Of a DNA stretch of 64,000 nucleotides, positions 1 through 9,913 are shown piece after piece. Each line of letters opens with the position of its first letter. The first letter of the stretch is position 1. The DNA lies in contig JAMCWD010000041.1 of NCBI GenBank assembly GCA_023475345.1, forward strand, positions 39,626 through 103,625, in the 5' to 3' direction. Both the position numbers and the translations under genes were made by a program. A model generated the notes under the pieces. It was not told where the DNA came from and made no database searches. It worked only from the letters and a program-made list of their open reading frames with translations. The stretch comes from Chloroflexota bacterium. GTDB taxonomy: Bacteria; Vulcanimicrobiota; JAMCWD01.

Positions 1-1
1 A

Positions 2-1219
2 AGGGCCGTTGCAGGTGAGGCGGGCGTGCCTTTTTATCATATCAGCGGGTCGGATTTTGTCGAAATGTTCGTGGGAGTCGGCGCGTCCCGCGTCCGGGAT
101 CTTTTCGAACAGGCGAAGAAAACTTCTCCCTGCATAGTTTTTGTAGATGAGATAGACGCCGTGGGCAGGCAGAGAGGGGCGGGCCTGGGCGGCGGACACG
201 ACGAGAGGGAGCAGACTCTTAACCAGCTCCTTGTAGAGATGGACGGCTTCGAGCCGAACGAGGAAGTTATAGTTCTTGCCGCGACCAACCGGCCTGATGT
301 TTTAGATCCTGCTCTTTTGCGCCCCGGCAGGTTCGACCGGCAGGTCGTCGTCGATAAGCCCGATATGCAGGGGCGTAATGCCATACTTGTAGTCCACAGC
401 AAGGGGAAGCCGCTCGGAGACGATATCGACCTCGATGTGCTTGCAAGGCGGACCCCCGGCTTCACCGGCGCAGACCTGGAGAATTTATTGAACGAGGCCG
501 CGCTGCTTGCCGCCCGCGAAGGCATGGACCACATTGAAATGAAACATTGTGAGGAAGCCATCGACCGTGTATTGATCGGGCCGGAACGCAAGAGCCGCAT
601 CATCCGCGAGCAGGAGAAAGATATAATAGCATATCACGAGGCAGGACACGCGCTTGTCGCAAAATCCATACCGGAAGCCGATCCCGTCAGGAAAGTCACC
701 ATACTTCCCCGCGGGATGGCCCTCGGAGTTACATGGCACCTGCCGCTGGAAGATAAATTCCTGAAATCCAGGAAGGAGCTCCTTGCAGAAATTACAAGCC
801 TTATGGGTGGAAGGGTAGCCGAAGAAGTCCAGTTCCAGGAAATAACCACAGGCGCCTCCAACGATATAGAAGTCGCCACCAAAATAGCCCGTGATATGGT
901 AACAAAGTACGGCATGAGCGAAAAGATGGGGCCCCTGACTTTCGGAAAACAGCACGGGCCCGTATTCCTGGGAAGAGACATGATGGAAGACCGCAACTAC
1001 AGCGACGACATCGCGGGCAAGATAGACCAGGAAATAAGAAACCTCGTCGATAGCTGCTACGAAAGGGCCAGGAGGATTCTCCTCGAGAAAAAAGTCCTCC
1101 TTTCGAAAGTCGTCGAAGTCCTCAGGGAAAAAGAAGTCCTCGAGGGTGATGAGCTGGACAGGATCTGCAAAGAGTGGGAGACCGGCAATACACCGATGAT
1201 AGATCCCGGAGCCGCCTGA
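2..1219 (+). CDS. ftsH: ATP-dependent zinc metalloprotease FtsH (5' end outside window)
   Basis: Membrane-anchored AAA+ protease that extracts and degrades membrane and short-lived cytosolic proteins. The reading frame is open to the left window edge, so the N-terminal membrane segments and Walker A loop are missing; the visible part starts at [10 protein letters not shown]. Seen in order: the pore-loop region [11 protein letters not shown], Walker B with [12 protein letters not shown], the second region of homology ending [10 protein letters not shown], and the zinc-protease motif HEAGH in [10 protein letters not shown], followed by a normal M41 domain ([18 protein letters not shown]). About 406 codons are present out of a usual 600-650. 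The stop codon overlaps the start of the next small membrane gene (ATGA), so the two are co-translated. Identity is secure. Confidence 0.97.
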   Translation, partial: RAVAGEAGVPFYHISGSDFVEMFVGVGASRVRDLFEQAKKTSPCIVFVDEIDAVGRQRGAGLGGGHDEREQTLNQLLVEMDGFEPNEEVIVLAATNRPDVLDPALLRPGRFDRQVVVDKPDMQGRNAILVVHSKGKPLGDDIDLDVLARRTPGFTGADLENLLNEAALLAAREGMDHIEMKHCEEAIDRVLIGPERKSRIIREQEKDIIAYHEAGHALVAKSIPEADPVRKVTILPRGMALGVTWHLPLEDKFLKSRKELLAEITSLMGGRVAEEVQFQEITTGASNDIEVATKIARDMVTKYGMSEKMGPLTFGKQHGPVFLGRDMMEDRNYSDDIAGKIDQEIRNLVDSCYERARRILLEKKVLLSKVVEVLREKEVLEGDELDRICKEWETGNTPMIDPGAA

Positions 1220-1491
1220 TGAAACCGGCCGCATTGCTGCGAATTTTTTTCGTTCTCGGGCTGCTTTTGCTCTGTGTCGTCCTGTTTATGCTTTATGCTA
1301 TGCCCGCATTGTCGCTGCCGGTATCGGCATCACAGAAGTCCCTCAGGGTCATTGCGCTGAATATAATATCGGGGCTTTTTCTTATAGCTTTCCTTGAAAA
1401 ACAGCCGAACAACATATTGCGCGTCATTTTTATTTCCTTCTCTTTCGTCGTTTTAATAGAATCGATACTGCTGCTACAATTCCCCGACTGA
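1219..1491 (+). CDS. small three-segment membrane protein coupled to ftsH
   Basis: A 90-residue hydrophobic protein that I do not recognise. The start chosen is the ATG whose first base is the last base of the ftsH stop (ATGA overlap). The longer in-frame ORF would run back into ftsH. Three membrane segments are visible: about residues 5-27 (LLRIFFVLGLLLLCVVLFML), 45-60 (VIALNIISGLFLIAFLE) and 68-88 (VIFISFSFVVLIESILLL), joined by short charged loops. Translational coupling to ftsH suggests an FtsH-related membrane role, but that is only context. No motif supports a function. Confidence 0.6.
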   Translation: MKPAALLRIFFVLGLLLLCVVLFMLYAMPALSLPVSASQKSLRVIALNIISGLFLIAFLEKQPNNILRVIFISFSFVVLIESILLLQFPD

Positions 1492-1637
1492 AATATCGTT
1501 ATGAATAGCGGTATGTAAACTCTTTTCTTCATCTTCAGACAATTAACAAAAATTTAACAAATCAGGCGCTTTTTGTATCTACTAATTATGTTAAAATCAA
1601 CATGGATGACCTCAATTTATCGAGGAGGAATATTGTT

Positions 1638-2906
1638 ATGGATTCACGGCCTGTTGACGGCGCGAAAAGCGACTACAGCTATTCCCTGGGCAAGGTTACC
1701 AGGCGGATTGCCGAAGACCGCGTAGAAATAGCCAAGAAAATCGACTTGAACCAGGATAAATATATCAGCGACAAAGAGTTGAAACATTATCTGCAAAAGC
1801 CTGAAGTTGACGTATTGCGCGACCCCGATAAAGTTTCCGTTGATGAAGAAAAAGTAGTAAAGGAATATAAAACTTTTCTCTCGGGCAAAGAGCCTGCGGA
1901 GATCAAAAATTATCACTCATACGAGCAGATAGCCGGCGAGCTTAAGGCGCTTGAAACGAAGTATCCCGATCTGTGCAAGAGAGTATCCCTGGGCAAGACA
2001 TTCGAAGGCCGTGATATCTGGGCGCTGAAGGTGAGCAAGGGCGCACAGGGCGACACATCGAACAAGACAGGCGTAGTTATCACCGGGGCGACCCATGCCC
2101 GCGAATGGCCGACCGCCGAGATCCCCTTGAAAACCGCACAGGAGCTTGTTACGGGCTACGACAAAGACCCTGCGATGAAAGCGCGTCTCGACAATGCCGA
2201 GGTATGGTTCGTGCCGGTAATCAATCCCGACGGCTTCACGTACAGCAAGACGGAATCCAGCTTCTGGCGGAAGAACCGCCGCCCGATTGAAAAAACCGCC
2301 TGCGACATAGCCAATGAAGGCAACATCGCATGCCAGGCCGTTCAGGAAGACAAGATAAAAGGGACCGGCGTCGATCTCAACAGGAATTACTGGGACGGCA
2401 ACAAGGAGCATTACTACCTGTACCGCCCGCCCGGAGACACCCCGTGCAGCACGTGGGATGATTTTTCGGCAACTTCGGATTCCCCGAGTTCCGATACGTA
2501 CCGCGGGCCGGAAGGCGCATCGGAATCGGAAATCCAGTCTATACGGAACCTGGAATTGGATCATAAAAATATCAAGGGCGTTATCGATTATCATTCCTAC
2601 GGCAGGACGATAATGTACCCCTGGGGGCACAGCTACGAGAACGCCCCGAACAAAAAGTTTTATGTCGAACTCGGCAACAAGTTAAAAAATGTCATGAAAG
2701 ATAATTACGACGTCATGCAGTCGGCGGATTTTTACCCGGCATCGGGCAGTTCGGAAGATTTCCACCAGATCAATAACAGGATCTCGTACACCATAGAAGT
2801 GGGCCGTAGCTTCATGCCCGGCGAATCCGACCTCGGCCGGATCGTCGAAGACGGGTATAACGCCAGCCTCGTATTCATCGACGCCATGATCGAAAACAAG
2901 GTTTAG
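1638..2906 (+). CDS. M14-family zinc carboxypeptidase with EF-hand-like N-terminus
   Basis: Metallocarboxypeptidase of the M14 (carboxypeptidase A/T) family, 422 residues from the chosen start. That ATG has an AGGAGG ribosome site at 1623-1628; an in-frame ATG at 1602 lies upstream of this site and is unlikely to be used. Zinc ligands are visible as H153 and E156 (GATHAREWP) and H319 (IDYHSYG), and the catalytic Glu as E387 (SYTIEVGRSF). Substrate-site residues RNRR and DLNRNY are also present. Residues 36-47 (DLNQDKYISDKE) match an EF-hand or dockerin-type calcium loop placed before the catalytic domain. I see no clear signal peptide, so a cytoplasmic location or non-classical export is open. 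It stands alone, with no operon partner. Confidence 0.9.
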   Translation: MDSRPVDGAKSDYSYSLGKVTRRIAEDRVEIAKKIDLNQDKYISDKELKHYLQKPEVDVLRDPDKVSVDEEKVVKEYKTFLSGKEPAEIKNYHSYEQIAGELKALETKYPDLCKRVSLGKTFEGRDIWALKVSKGAQGDTSNKTGVVITGATHAREWPTAEIPLKTAQELVTGYDKDPAMKARLDNAEVWFVPVINPDGFTYSKTESSFWRKNRRPIEKTACDIANEGNIACQAVQEDKIKGTGVDLNRNYWDGNKEHYYLYRPPGDTPCSTWDDFSATSDSPSSDTYRGPEGASESEIQSIRNLELDHKNIKGVIDYHSYGRTIMYPWGHSYENAPNKKFYVELGNKLKNVMKDNYDVMQSADFYPASGSSEDFHQINNRISYTIEVGRSFMPGESDLGRIVEDGYNASLVFIDAMIENKV

Positions 2907-3342
2907 CTTTCATAGCGGGAATGGCGGGAGTTACTCTTCTACCCTGTTATTCTCCGTGCACTCTGCGGTTAAAACCTGTAAATAAATGACAACGTTTTTC
3001 TCAGTAACGGGAGTTCCCGAGCGTTTTCTTTATTTGTTATTCTATCGTAAAAGCCCCCGGTAAAAATTACCTGTCGCCTGCAAACGCCAGGACGCCCAGC
3101 GCAATAAGGTTTATTACAGGCAGGTCATTAGTACTCTTATTACAAGAGGTTACAACAAATATCTCCTTATTATCAAAAAGCACCTTAAAGTTATAACAAG
3201 GACTTTCTTATTACAACGTATTACAACAAGGATTTCCTTATTGCTAAAAAGTGCCTTAAAGTTGCAACAAGGCCTGCTTTGTAAAATATTAGATAGTTGA
3301 AAGCGCCGCCCTTCCCTTTAAAAATTTACAAGCCCCCAAAAA
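2907..3342. other. 436-bp gap with a relic gene end and imperfect tandem repeats
   Basis: No intact gene. Two structures are visible. A 38-bp stretch at 3083-3120 is identical to 3359-3396, the 3' end of the neighbouring membrane gene. On the minus strand it encodes the same ending, PVINLIALGVLAFAG, plus its own stop, so it is the relic of a second gene copy. Between the two lie imperfect direct repeats, units at about 3150-3205 and 3221-3275, each reading roughly TTACAACAA...CCTTAAAGTT..AACAAGG. Confidence 0.75.
3070..3122 (-). pseudogene. 3'-terminal relic of a duplicated membrane protein gene
   Basis: The minus strand here reads PVINLIALGVLAFAGDR then stop. This repeats the C-terminus of the 145-residue membrane protein encoded at 3343-3780, which ends AFAGRD. 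Homology stops abruptly upstream, at the repeat-rich segment. The simplest reading is a tandem paralogue of which only the end survives. The identical nucleotides (3083-3120) imply a recent duplication or gene conversion. Confidence 0.7.
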
Positions 3343-3780
3343 TCAATCCCGCCCTGCGAACGCCAGGACGCCCAGCGCAATAAGGTTTATTACAGGTATG
3401 AACAAAAGTATCACCCACCACCATTCCCTGTTGAGCATCTTCAATATCTTCAGCCATACAATTATCGCGACTATGGTCTGGACGAGCGAAATTAGCATCA
3501 GGAAAAAATACCATCCCGGGTACCTGCCCGCCTTAACGAAATAATAAAGGTTCAAGATGGGCACCCATGCCATCCATCCCGGCTCTGAACAACCCACTTT
3601 TTTCCCGATAAGCATAAGCACGGCGCAAAGATATAAATACAACGCCAGCGCTGTAACAACAAGGATGACCGGCGTTAAAGTTCCCTGGAAAGCCGTTTTC
3701 CCCATCTCCCTAAAAACATCGCCGGTTATGAACGACATCCCGAAAGGAACATCCTGTGCGGTTGTGAGAAACGAAAACAT
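3343..3780 (-). CDS. integral membrane protein, DUF5684-like
   Basis: A 145-residue protein with about four membrane segments: roughly residues 36-58, 66-88 (partly), 89-110 and 119-140. It carries the pattern EPGWMAWVPILNLYYFVKAGR followed by a Trp-rich segment (REWWWVILLFIPVINL). That layout of a Gly/Trp loop, PILN, then a WWW-P-N segment is typical of small DUF5684-type membrane proteins of unknown function, sometimes tied to signal peptidase or general envelope genes. The last 38 bp are duplicated at 3083-3120. No operon neighbour on the same strand. Confidence 0.7.
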   Translation of the reverse strand: MFSFLTTAQDVPFGMSFITGDVFREMGKTAFQGTLTPVILVVTALALYLYLCAVLMLIGKKVGCSEPGWMAWVPILNLYYFVKAGRYPGWYFFLMLISLVQTIVAIIVWLKILKMLNREWWWVILLFIPVINLIALGVLAFAGRD

Positions 3781-4128
3781 CGGCGTACCTCCCTTCTGGC
3801 AATGAAAAATCCGGTGAAAATACTATTCCCCTCCCCTGGAGAACAGACTTTGAAGTCTAAGGGGTGCCACAGCGTCACCTTCTCCGAACCCTGCCGTCCA
3901 ATTTGTTATTTTACACAAAGTAAAATAACATCTCCATCATACAAGGGGTGCCGCAGGCGGGGTGGGTTAAAGATGCAAAATTTGTGTTTGCGTACACCCT
4001 TGTGGGCGCGAAAACCGCGCCCCTACCCCTGAATCTGACTTTTTAGACAACCTCTACGGCGGGATTCCATACAAAAGCAGTGATATTTTGGGGGACTTTT
4101 CAGGCATCCTCCTTATCCCGGCCTGAGC
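3781..4128. other. 348-bp gap with a perfect 11-bp hairpin
   Basis: No convincing gene. It contains a perfect inverted repeat, TGTTATTTTAC at 3904-3914 and its complement at 3920-3930, with a 5-base loop. The stem is AT-rich and not followed by a T-run, so a protein site or weak terminator is equally possible. The phrase GGGGTGCC(A/G)CAG occurs twice nearby (about 3860 and 3945). Nothing else stands out. Confidence 0.6.
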
Positions 4129-5221
4129 TTATTTTATGATTTCCTCCAGGTATGCCTTGATAAAACCGTCAATGTCGCCGTCGAGGACTCTCTGGACATC
4201 TCCTTTTTCAAAACCTGTCCTGTGATCTTTGACCATGCTGTACGGGTGGAGGACATAAGACCTGATCTGGCTTCCCCATGCTATTTCCTTATGGGCACCG
4301 CGCAGTTCCTCGACTTTTTTCCTGTTTTCTTCCTGCTGCAATTCGAAAAGCTTGGCCTTCAAAATCCTCATGGCGGTAAGGCGGTTGCTGTGCTGTGACC
4401 TTTCGTTCTGGCATGTAACGACTATGCCGGTCGGTACATGAGTTATCCTGACCGCCGAATCGGTCTTATTGACGTGCTGGCCGCCGGCCCCGCTGCTGCG
4501 GTAAGTGTCGATCCTCAAGTCTTCGGGATTTATCTTGATCTCGGCCGCTTCCTCTATTTCGGGCATGACATCGACCTGGGCAAACGAAGTGTGCCGCCTG
4601 TGTGCGGAATCGAAAGGAGACAGCCTCACCAGGCGGTGGACCCCTTTTTCGGCTTTGATCATACCGAAGGCGTTTTTCCCCCCGACAAAAAGAGTGGCCG
4701 ATTTCAACCCGGCTTCTTCCCCCGGTGAATGGTCGGCTACCTCCAGGCTGAAGCCATGTTTCTCTATCCACCTGGTGTACATGCGGAGAAGCATCTCGGC
4801 CCAGTCCTGGGCATCCGTGCCGCCCGCCCCGGAATGAATAGAAAGTATGGCGTCACAATGGTCGAACTCGCCGGAAAGGAGCGTTTCCACTTCCATCCTG
4901 TCGGCATCGGCATCCAGCCCGTCGAGGCTGGATTCAAGATCCCCCATTACAGATTCGTCTTCTCCGGCAAGATCGAGATAAACTTCTGCGTCTTCAAGCT
5001 TCGAATACAACGCGTTATAATTTTTTATTGCGGTTTTGAGCCCTTCCAGTTCCTGCATCACGCTCCGGCTCAATTCCTGGTTGTCCCATATATTTTCGCG
5101 GGAGATAAGCTCTTCAAGCTCATTTACACGGTTCTGTTTGCCCGGCAGGTCAAAGATACTCCTTCAGGCGGAGAATTTTTTCCCTCAATTCCTGTAGCCG
5201 GACGCCGTATTCAACCAGCAT
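4129..5221 (-). CDS. prfB: peptide chain release factor 2 with programmed +1 frameshift
   Basis: RF2 recognises UGA and UAA stops and triggers peptide release. The gene starts at the ATG at 5221 (MLVEYGVRLQELREKI...). After codon 23 (CTT, 5155-5153) comes an in-frame TGA (5152-5150) followed by C: the classic CTT TGA C shift site. An internal ribosome site, AAGGAG, lies at 5164-5159, 3 bases upstream of CTT. A +1 shift continues as DLPGKQNRVNELEELIS and joins the long downstream frame (stop at 4129), giving about 363 residues, normal for RF2. The codon-recognition tripeptide SPF (RLSPFDSAHRRH) and the catalytic GGQ (SGAGGQHVNKTD) are intact. RF2 levels would therefore regulate themselves through the shift. 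Confidence 0.96.
5150..5164 (-). promoter_or_regulatory. prfB +1 recoding site
   Basis: On the minus strand the sequence is AAGGAGTATCTTTGAC. It holds an internal Shine-Dalgarno, a 3-base spacer, the slippery CTT codon and the in-frame TGA followed by C. This is the conserved arrangement for RF2 autoregulation: when RF2 is scarce the ribosome pauses at TGA and shifts +1 onto GAC. Confidence 0.95.
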
Positions 5222-5274
5222 GTTCGTTCCTCCCGTAAGAGTTTTTATACCGATGCCGCTCTATGTTTCTTCCG

Positions 5275-7872
5275 TTATTTATTCCCGCAGCATTTCTTGA
5301 ATTTTTTGCCGCTCCCGCACGGGCACGGGTCGTTCCTGCCCACTTTCTTATCCCTGCGGTACGGGGTTCTACCTCCCGCTACGCCCTCGCCGTGACCTGC
5401 GTGCGTTACCTTGTACTTGCTCTTTTCTTCAAATTTGGGAGTCTTGACCTGGACCTTGTAAAGGTACTTTATCGTTTCTTCCTTTATCCTGGATTTCAGA
5501 TCGTTGAACATTAGGAAACCTTCGTTGATATATTCGATCCGGGGGTCTTTCTGGCCGAAAGCCCTCAGACCTATGCCTTCCCTTAAAATGTCCATCGAAT
5601 AAAGATGGTCCATCCACTTTTCGTCAAGCGTCCTTAAAAGCGCGAACCTTTCAAGCTGGCGCATAAGCTCGGGGGTGAGCCGCTCTTCTTTTTCTTCATA
5701 AGCCTCGATTGCCCACGACATTACTTTTTCACTTACCCGCTCCCTCGTAGGCTCGGCATCAAGTTCCGAAACGGTGGCGTCGAACGGGAGCGGAAAGGTT
5801 TCCTTCAAAGCCCGGTACAGGCCGTCCAGGTCCCACTCCTCGCGTGAAAGTTCGGTGGGTATGTAAACTGAAACAAGCTCTTCAACAAGCTCTTCCCGCA
5901 TGCCTTCGATCTGGGGCGTCAGGTCTTCGCCTTCGAGTATCCGCCTTCTCTCGCCGTATATGACTTCCCTCTGCTTGTTCATCACATCGTCATATTCCAG
6001 CACCTGTTTGCGGATGTCGTAGTGATGGCCTTCCACTTTTTTCTGGGCGTTTTCGATGGCCTTGGTGATCCAGGGATGCTCGATAGGGATGTCCTCTTCC
6101 ACGCCCAGCCTGTCCATCCAGCCGCTTATCTTGTCGGAGCCGAAGAGCCGCATGATCTCGTCTTCAAGCGCAACGTAGAACCTTGACGAACCTTTGTCTC
6201 CCTGGCGGCCTGCGCGGCCCCTGAGCTGGTTATCGATCCTGCGGGATTCATGGCGCTCCGTGCCGATTATGTGGAGCCCGCCTTTTTCTTTTATGCTTTT
6301 GGCAAGCTCCGGGTCGGGCGGGTTGCCGCCCAGTATGATGTCAACTCCGCGGCCCGCCATGTTGGTGGCTATCGTAACCGCGCCTTCCCTGCCCGCCTGG
6401 GCTATTATGATGCCTTCTTTTTCATGATACTTGGCGTTGAGGATCTGGTGGGGGATGCCTTTACGCTTCAGCAGTTTCCCCAGGTATTCGGAACGCTCGA
6501 TGCTGCGGGTGCCGACAAGGACAGGTCTTCCCTCATGATGGAGTTCGGTGATCTCTTCAACAACCGCGTTAAACTTGGCATTCTCGGTCTTATAGACGAC
6601 ATCCGAATTGTCGGACCTTATCATCGGCATGTTCGTGGGGATGACAACCACGTCAAGGTTATATATATCCCTGAATTCCCGCTCTTCGGTGGCTGCAGTG
6701 CCGGTCATGCCCCCAAGCTTGCGGTACATGCGGAAATAATTCTGGAATGTGATGGTGGCAAGCGTCTGGTCTTCCTGGCGGACTTTTACATGTTCCTTGG
6801 CTTCTATGGCCTGGTGGAGGCCGTCGGAATAGCGGCGCCCGAACATCAGCCTGCCGGTAAACTCGTCAACTATGATTATCTCCCCGTCCTTTATCACGTA
6901 ATCCACATCGCGCTTGAAAAGCTCTTTCGCGCGAAGGGCCTGGTTTATATGATGGGCAAGCTCCATGTTCTCGTTGTCATAAAGGTTCTCCAGACCCAGT
7001 TCGTCCTGGACTTTTTCAACGCCTTCCTCCGTCAATGGCGCCGAATGGGCTTTTTCATCAACTGTATAATCGCGCTCTTTCTTCAGGCGTTCGGCTATCC
7101 GCGAGAAGCGGTTATAAAGGTCCGTTGTGCCTTCGGCCCTCCCGGAAATGATAAGCGGGGTCCTGGCCTCGTCTATCAGGATGGAATCAACCTCGTCAAC
7201 TATGGCGTAGAAAAGATCTCTCTGGACACACTGGTTTATGTCGAGCACCATATTGTCGCGGAGATAGTCGAACCCGAATTCGTTGTTGGTCCCGTAAGTA
7301 ATATCGGCATGGTAAGCTTCGTGCCTGTAAACGGGCCGGAGGTGGTTCAAAAGGTCGTCTTCGATCTCGTATTCAGGGTCATACAAGAACGCCGACTCGT
7401 GCTGGATGATGCCGACGGAAAGTCCCATCGCCCTGTAGATGGGGGCCATCCACTTGGCGTCGCGCTTTGCAAGGTAATCGTTGACGGTAACCACGTGCAC
7501 TCCCCGGCCGAGCATGGCGTTCAGGACGACCGGCAGGGTCGCCACGAGGGTTTTTCCTTCGCCTGTCCGCATCTCGGCTATCCTGCCCTGGTGCAGTACA
7601 ATGCCCCCGATCATCTGTACGTCGAAGTGTCTCATGCCGAGCGTCCGCTTGGATACCTCGCGCACCATCGCAAATACCTCAGGCAGGATCTCTTCAAGCA
7701 GTTCCTCGGTTTCAACCGACTTGTAAAGTTCCCGCGAGCGGGCCATGATCTCCTCGTCGCTCATCGCGGAAACCTTTTCTTCCAGCGCGTTTATCTTCTC
7801 AACTTCCCGGGAAAGCTTCTTGACCTCCCGGGCGTTCCCGTCAATTATCCTTTTGATTGTCTCTAAAAACAT
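5275..7872 (-). CDS. secA: protein translocase motor SecA
   Basis: Peripheral ATPase that drives proteins through SecYEG. From the ATG at 7872 the protein has 865 residues; a TTG ten codons upstream (7902) is possible, but [20 protein letters not shown] is the usual SecA beginning. Seen: Walker A TGEGKT (residues 103-108), [19 protein letters not shown], the helicase motif [25 protein letters not shown], and a C-terminal zinc-binding tail [19 protein letters not shown] (SecB/ribosome-binding type). All motor motifs are intact. It lies downstream of the beta-propeller gene and upstream of prfB on the same strand, with short gaps. Confidence 0.98.
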   Translation of the reverse strand: MFLETIKRIIDGNAREVKKLSREVEKINALEEKVSAMSDEEIMARSRELYKSVETEELLEEILPEVFAMVREVSKRTLGMRHFDVQMIGGIVLHQGRIAEMRTGEGKTLVATLPVVLNAMLGRGVHVVTVNDYLAKRDAKWMAPIYRAMGLSVGIIQHESAFLYDPEYEIEDDLLNHLRPVYRHEAYHADITYGTNNEFGFDYLRDNMVLDINQCVQRDLFYAIVDEVDSILIDEARTPLIISGRAEGTTDLYNRFSRIAERLKKERDYTVDEKAHSAPLTEEGVEKVQDELGLENLYDNENMELAHHINQALRAKELFKRDVDYVIKDGEIIIVDEFTGRLMFGRRYSDGLHQAIEAKEHVKVRQEDQTLATITFQNYFRMYRKLGGMTGTAATEEREFRDIYNLDVVVIPTNMPMIRSDNSDVVYKTENAKFNAVVEEITELHHEGRPVLVGTRSIERSEYLGKLLKRKGIPHQILNAKYHEKEGIIIAQAGREGAVTIATNMAGRGVDIILGGNPPDPELAKSIKEKGGLHIIGTERHESRRIDNQLRGRAGRQGDKGSSRFYVALEDEIMRLFGSDKISGWMDRLGVEEDIPIEHPWITKAIENAQKKVEGHHYDIRKQVLEYDDVMNKQREVIYGERRRILEGEDLTPQIEGMREELVEELVSVYIPTELSREEWDLDGLYRALKETFPLPFDATVSELDAEPTRERVSEKVMSWAIEAYEEKEERLTPELMRQLERFALLRTLDEKWMDHLYSMDILREGIGLRAFGQKDPRIEYINEGFLMFNDLKSRIKEETIKYLYKVQVKTPKFEEKSKYKVTHAGHGEGVAGGRTPYRRDKKVGRNDPCPCGSGKKFKKCCGNK

Positions 7873-7959
7873 ATTACCATTCCCATTCTTCAGGTATTTC
7901 AATTCATGAAAAGCATAGCATCAAATGCTCTCAGGCTCAAGCTTCAGGCATTGAATAAT

Positions 7960-9471
7960 TCAGGGCTTAACGACTACCCCGAACGGGACGCTGTTCGGCA
8001 GAGGTCTGGTCGTATATCTGACGATAAAACGTTCTCCGTCGATAACCGAAACTGTCCCTTCCCCGTTATTGGTAACGAATACAGAACGGCCGTCGGGGGT
8101 CATCGCTATCCCCAGCGGTGAACGGCCTACCGGCACCGTACCCGACACTTCCATCCTATCCGAATCGATGACTGAAACATTGTTCGAGCCGTTATTCGTT
8201 ACGAATATCTTCTTATCATCGGGCCGTATAACCACCCTTGCGGGCTGGATCCCGACCCTGATGCGCTTCAGCACTTTCAGGCCGTACCCGTCAACGACCG
8301 CAACATCGCCGCTGTTATAATCGGCTACATAGGCCCTGGAACCGTCGTTGGAGAGAGCTATCCCGGTAGGTCTCATCCCCACCTGGACGACGCCCCACAA
8401 CCGCTGGTTCGGCACGTCGATAACGGCCACCTCGCCGGAATTGGCCGCCGCCAGTGTAACATAAAGCCTGTTGCCGCCTTTTGAAAGAGCTATCGAGGTC
8501 GGATAGCCCGCTTCCCCCGTAGAAAGCGTCGGCGTGGGGATCATCTGTTCCATGGAGTTGTTCGTGGTGTTTACTATCATGATGCCCGGCTGTCCCGACT
8601 GGAGCGCGATGAAAATCCTCTGGCCGTCGGGAGAAAGCTTCATATCTGTAACCACGCCGTTGGCCGGGATCACGCCGACAAGGATGTTGTTGTGCAGGAT
8701 ATCATAAACCTCTATCCGTCCCTGGTCGGTGGAAACATATAATTTCGTCCCGCTGAGGTTAAAAGTAAGCCAGTAAGGCTTTTGCTGGAGCGTTATATAA
8801 TTTGTGCTCCCCGGCTCATACGGGTTGAGCATCATTACATTGTTGGGGTTTGCGGTAATTGTATTCTGCTGAGTCCCGTAAGGGTTGGAGGCATCCGGCA
8901 TCCCCCCCGGCATTCCCGGCATGTTGGCGTTGTAGCCTGTTGAGAAAGGGTCTGCGCCTGCTCCTACCGCCTGGAGGAACCCCATTTTTGTCATTTCCTG
9001 CCCTATCTGGGGAGCTGCGCCGCCTCCCATGCCGCTCATAGAAGGCGGCGTCGGGGCCGTAGACCCGAAAGCTATAAAACCTGTGCCTGACGGTATCGGC
9101 CCTGTATCCTGCATCAGCGACGACCCGGGCACTATAGTCAATGTTATCCTCTGGGTAACCCCAGGCTCGATCGATATGGCTTTCTGGGCCGGGCCATAGC
9201 CTACTTTTTGAATTATTATGTTATAACTGCCGGGCTTTATATTTGCAAAAGTAAATACCCCGTTGACATCGGTAACCTGCCTTTCCCCCGTTTCGACAAG
9301 TATGACCGTGGCGTTATCCACGGGGGTAGCCCCGGCAAAAGCCGCGTTCGGATTGCCTGAAGTTATGACATTGCCTATTATTATACCGGGTTGTTTGGCG
9401 GCGGCCTGTCCCGGGCATAGCGAGAAGGCCAGGATAACCAGCATAAATATGATCAATCTTTTATTCATCAT
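7960..9471 (-). CDS. secreted YVTN-type beta-propeller protein with carboxypeptidase-regulatory-like domain
   Basis: A 503-residue exported protein. Residues 1-26 are a signal peptide (RLIIFMLVILAFSLCPGQAAA). Residues about 28-115 form a CarboxypepD_reg-like beta sandwich (ATVILVETGERQVTDVNGVFTFANIKPGSYNIIIQKVGYG). A Gly/Pro/Met-rich linker follows (about 120-215), then a beta-propeller of 40-residue YVTN repeats, such as RAYVADYNSGDVAVVDG, KIFVTNNGSNNVSVIDS and SVFVTNNGEGTVSVIDG. Such propellers are usually surface or periplasmic. No catalytic residues are evident. The ribosome site GAGGTGA lies just before two adjacent ATGs. The gene follows yqgF by a few bases, so it is probably in the same operon. 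Confidence 0.85.
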   Translation of the reverse strand: MMNKRLIIFMLVILAFSLCPGQAAAKQPGIIIGNVITSGNPNAAFAGATPVDNATVILVETGERQVTDVNGVFTFANIKPGSYNIIIQKVGYGPAQKAISIEPGVTQRITLTIVPGSSLMQDTGPIPSGTGFIAFGSTAPTPPSMSGMGGGAAPQIGQEMTKMGFLQAVGAGADPFSTGYNANMPGMPGGMPDASNPYGTQQNTITANPNNVMMLNPYEPGSTNYITLQQKPYWLTFNLSGTKLYVSTDQGRIEVYDILHNNILVGVIPANGVVTDMKLSPDGQRIFIALQSGQPGIMIVNTTNNSMEQMIPTPTLSTGEAGYPTSIALSKGGNRLYVTLAAANSGEVAVIDVPNQRLWGVVQVGMRPTGIALSNDGSRAYVADYNSGDVAVVDGYGLKVLKRIRVGIQPARVVIRPDDKKIFVTNNGSNNVSVIDSDRMEVSGTVPVGRSPLGIAMTPDGRSVFVTNNGEGTVSVIDGERFIVRYTTRPLPNSVPFGVVVKP

Positions 9472-9474
9472 AAA

Positions 9475-9909
9475 TCACCTCTTCTGGGCCTCGGTCTGAT
9501 TTTCGGCCAGGTATTGTTCGACCAGCACCAGGGCTGCGTAATCATCATAAGGTTCGGGCGGAAGCCTCATACCCCTGGGCACGAGCTTCAGCAAGCCCTT
9601 CGCAGGGTGATCCGCAAGGTACTTTTCCTTCCCCTTTTCGGTGGAATTACGCTCGTCAACAAGCGTTACGGGGATCTTCCCCGTAACCCCCTTCACCTCT
9701 TTTACCAGCTTGCGGGCATGGGTGCCCGATCCCATTAAAACCCTGTCAGGCCTGTATTTTTCAATATATTCGCAGAGGACAGGGCAGAGTTCGGCGGTAG
9801 TTACGACTTTTTTTTCAAGAATTTCAAGATCCCTCCCAATCACCACCAGGCCGCATTTTCTGCGCCCCGGATCGATCGATATTATCATTTCAGGATTTTC
9901 GTTGATCAT
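9475..9909 (-). CDS. YqgF/RuvX-like RNase H-fold nuclease
   Basis: A 144-residue protein with the RuvC-like YqgF fold. The first catalytic Asp lies in SIDPGRRKCGLVV, a conserved Glu in VTLVDERNST, and an acidic pair near the end in DDYAALVLVEQYL. Family members process the 5' end of pre-16S rRNA or act as resolvase homologues. This version is closer to the cyanobacterial-type short YqgF than to E. coli YqgF. It sits directly downstream of a DUF3084 gene, a pairing familiar from Cyanobacteria. Its end nearly abuts the start of the beta-propeller gene. Confidence 0.8.
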   Translation of the reverse strand: MINENPEMIISIDPGRRKCGLVVIGRDLEILEKKVVTTAELCPVLCEYIEKYRPDRVLMGSGTHARKLVKEVKGVTGKIPVTLVDERNSTEKGKEKYLADHPAKGLLKLVPRGMRLPPEPYDDYAALVLVEQYLAENQTEAQKR

Positions 9910-9913
9910 TTTT

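Noticed and set aside
485..1234. 249-codon minus-strand ORF opposite ftsH
   Set aside because: Antisense shadow; no family resemblance and no start signals.
1917..2630. 237-codon minus-strand ORF opposite the carboxypeptidase
   Set aside because: The plus-strand frame carries all M14 motifs; the antisense has none.
3140..3280. CRISPR array
   Set aside because: Only two imperfect repeat units without uniform spacers and no cas genes in the window.
6250..7866. 538-codon plus-strand ORF opposite secA
   Set aside because: It mirrors the highly conserved secA frame, has no ribosome site and unnatural composition; a shadow of secA codon use.
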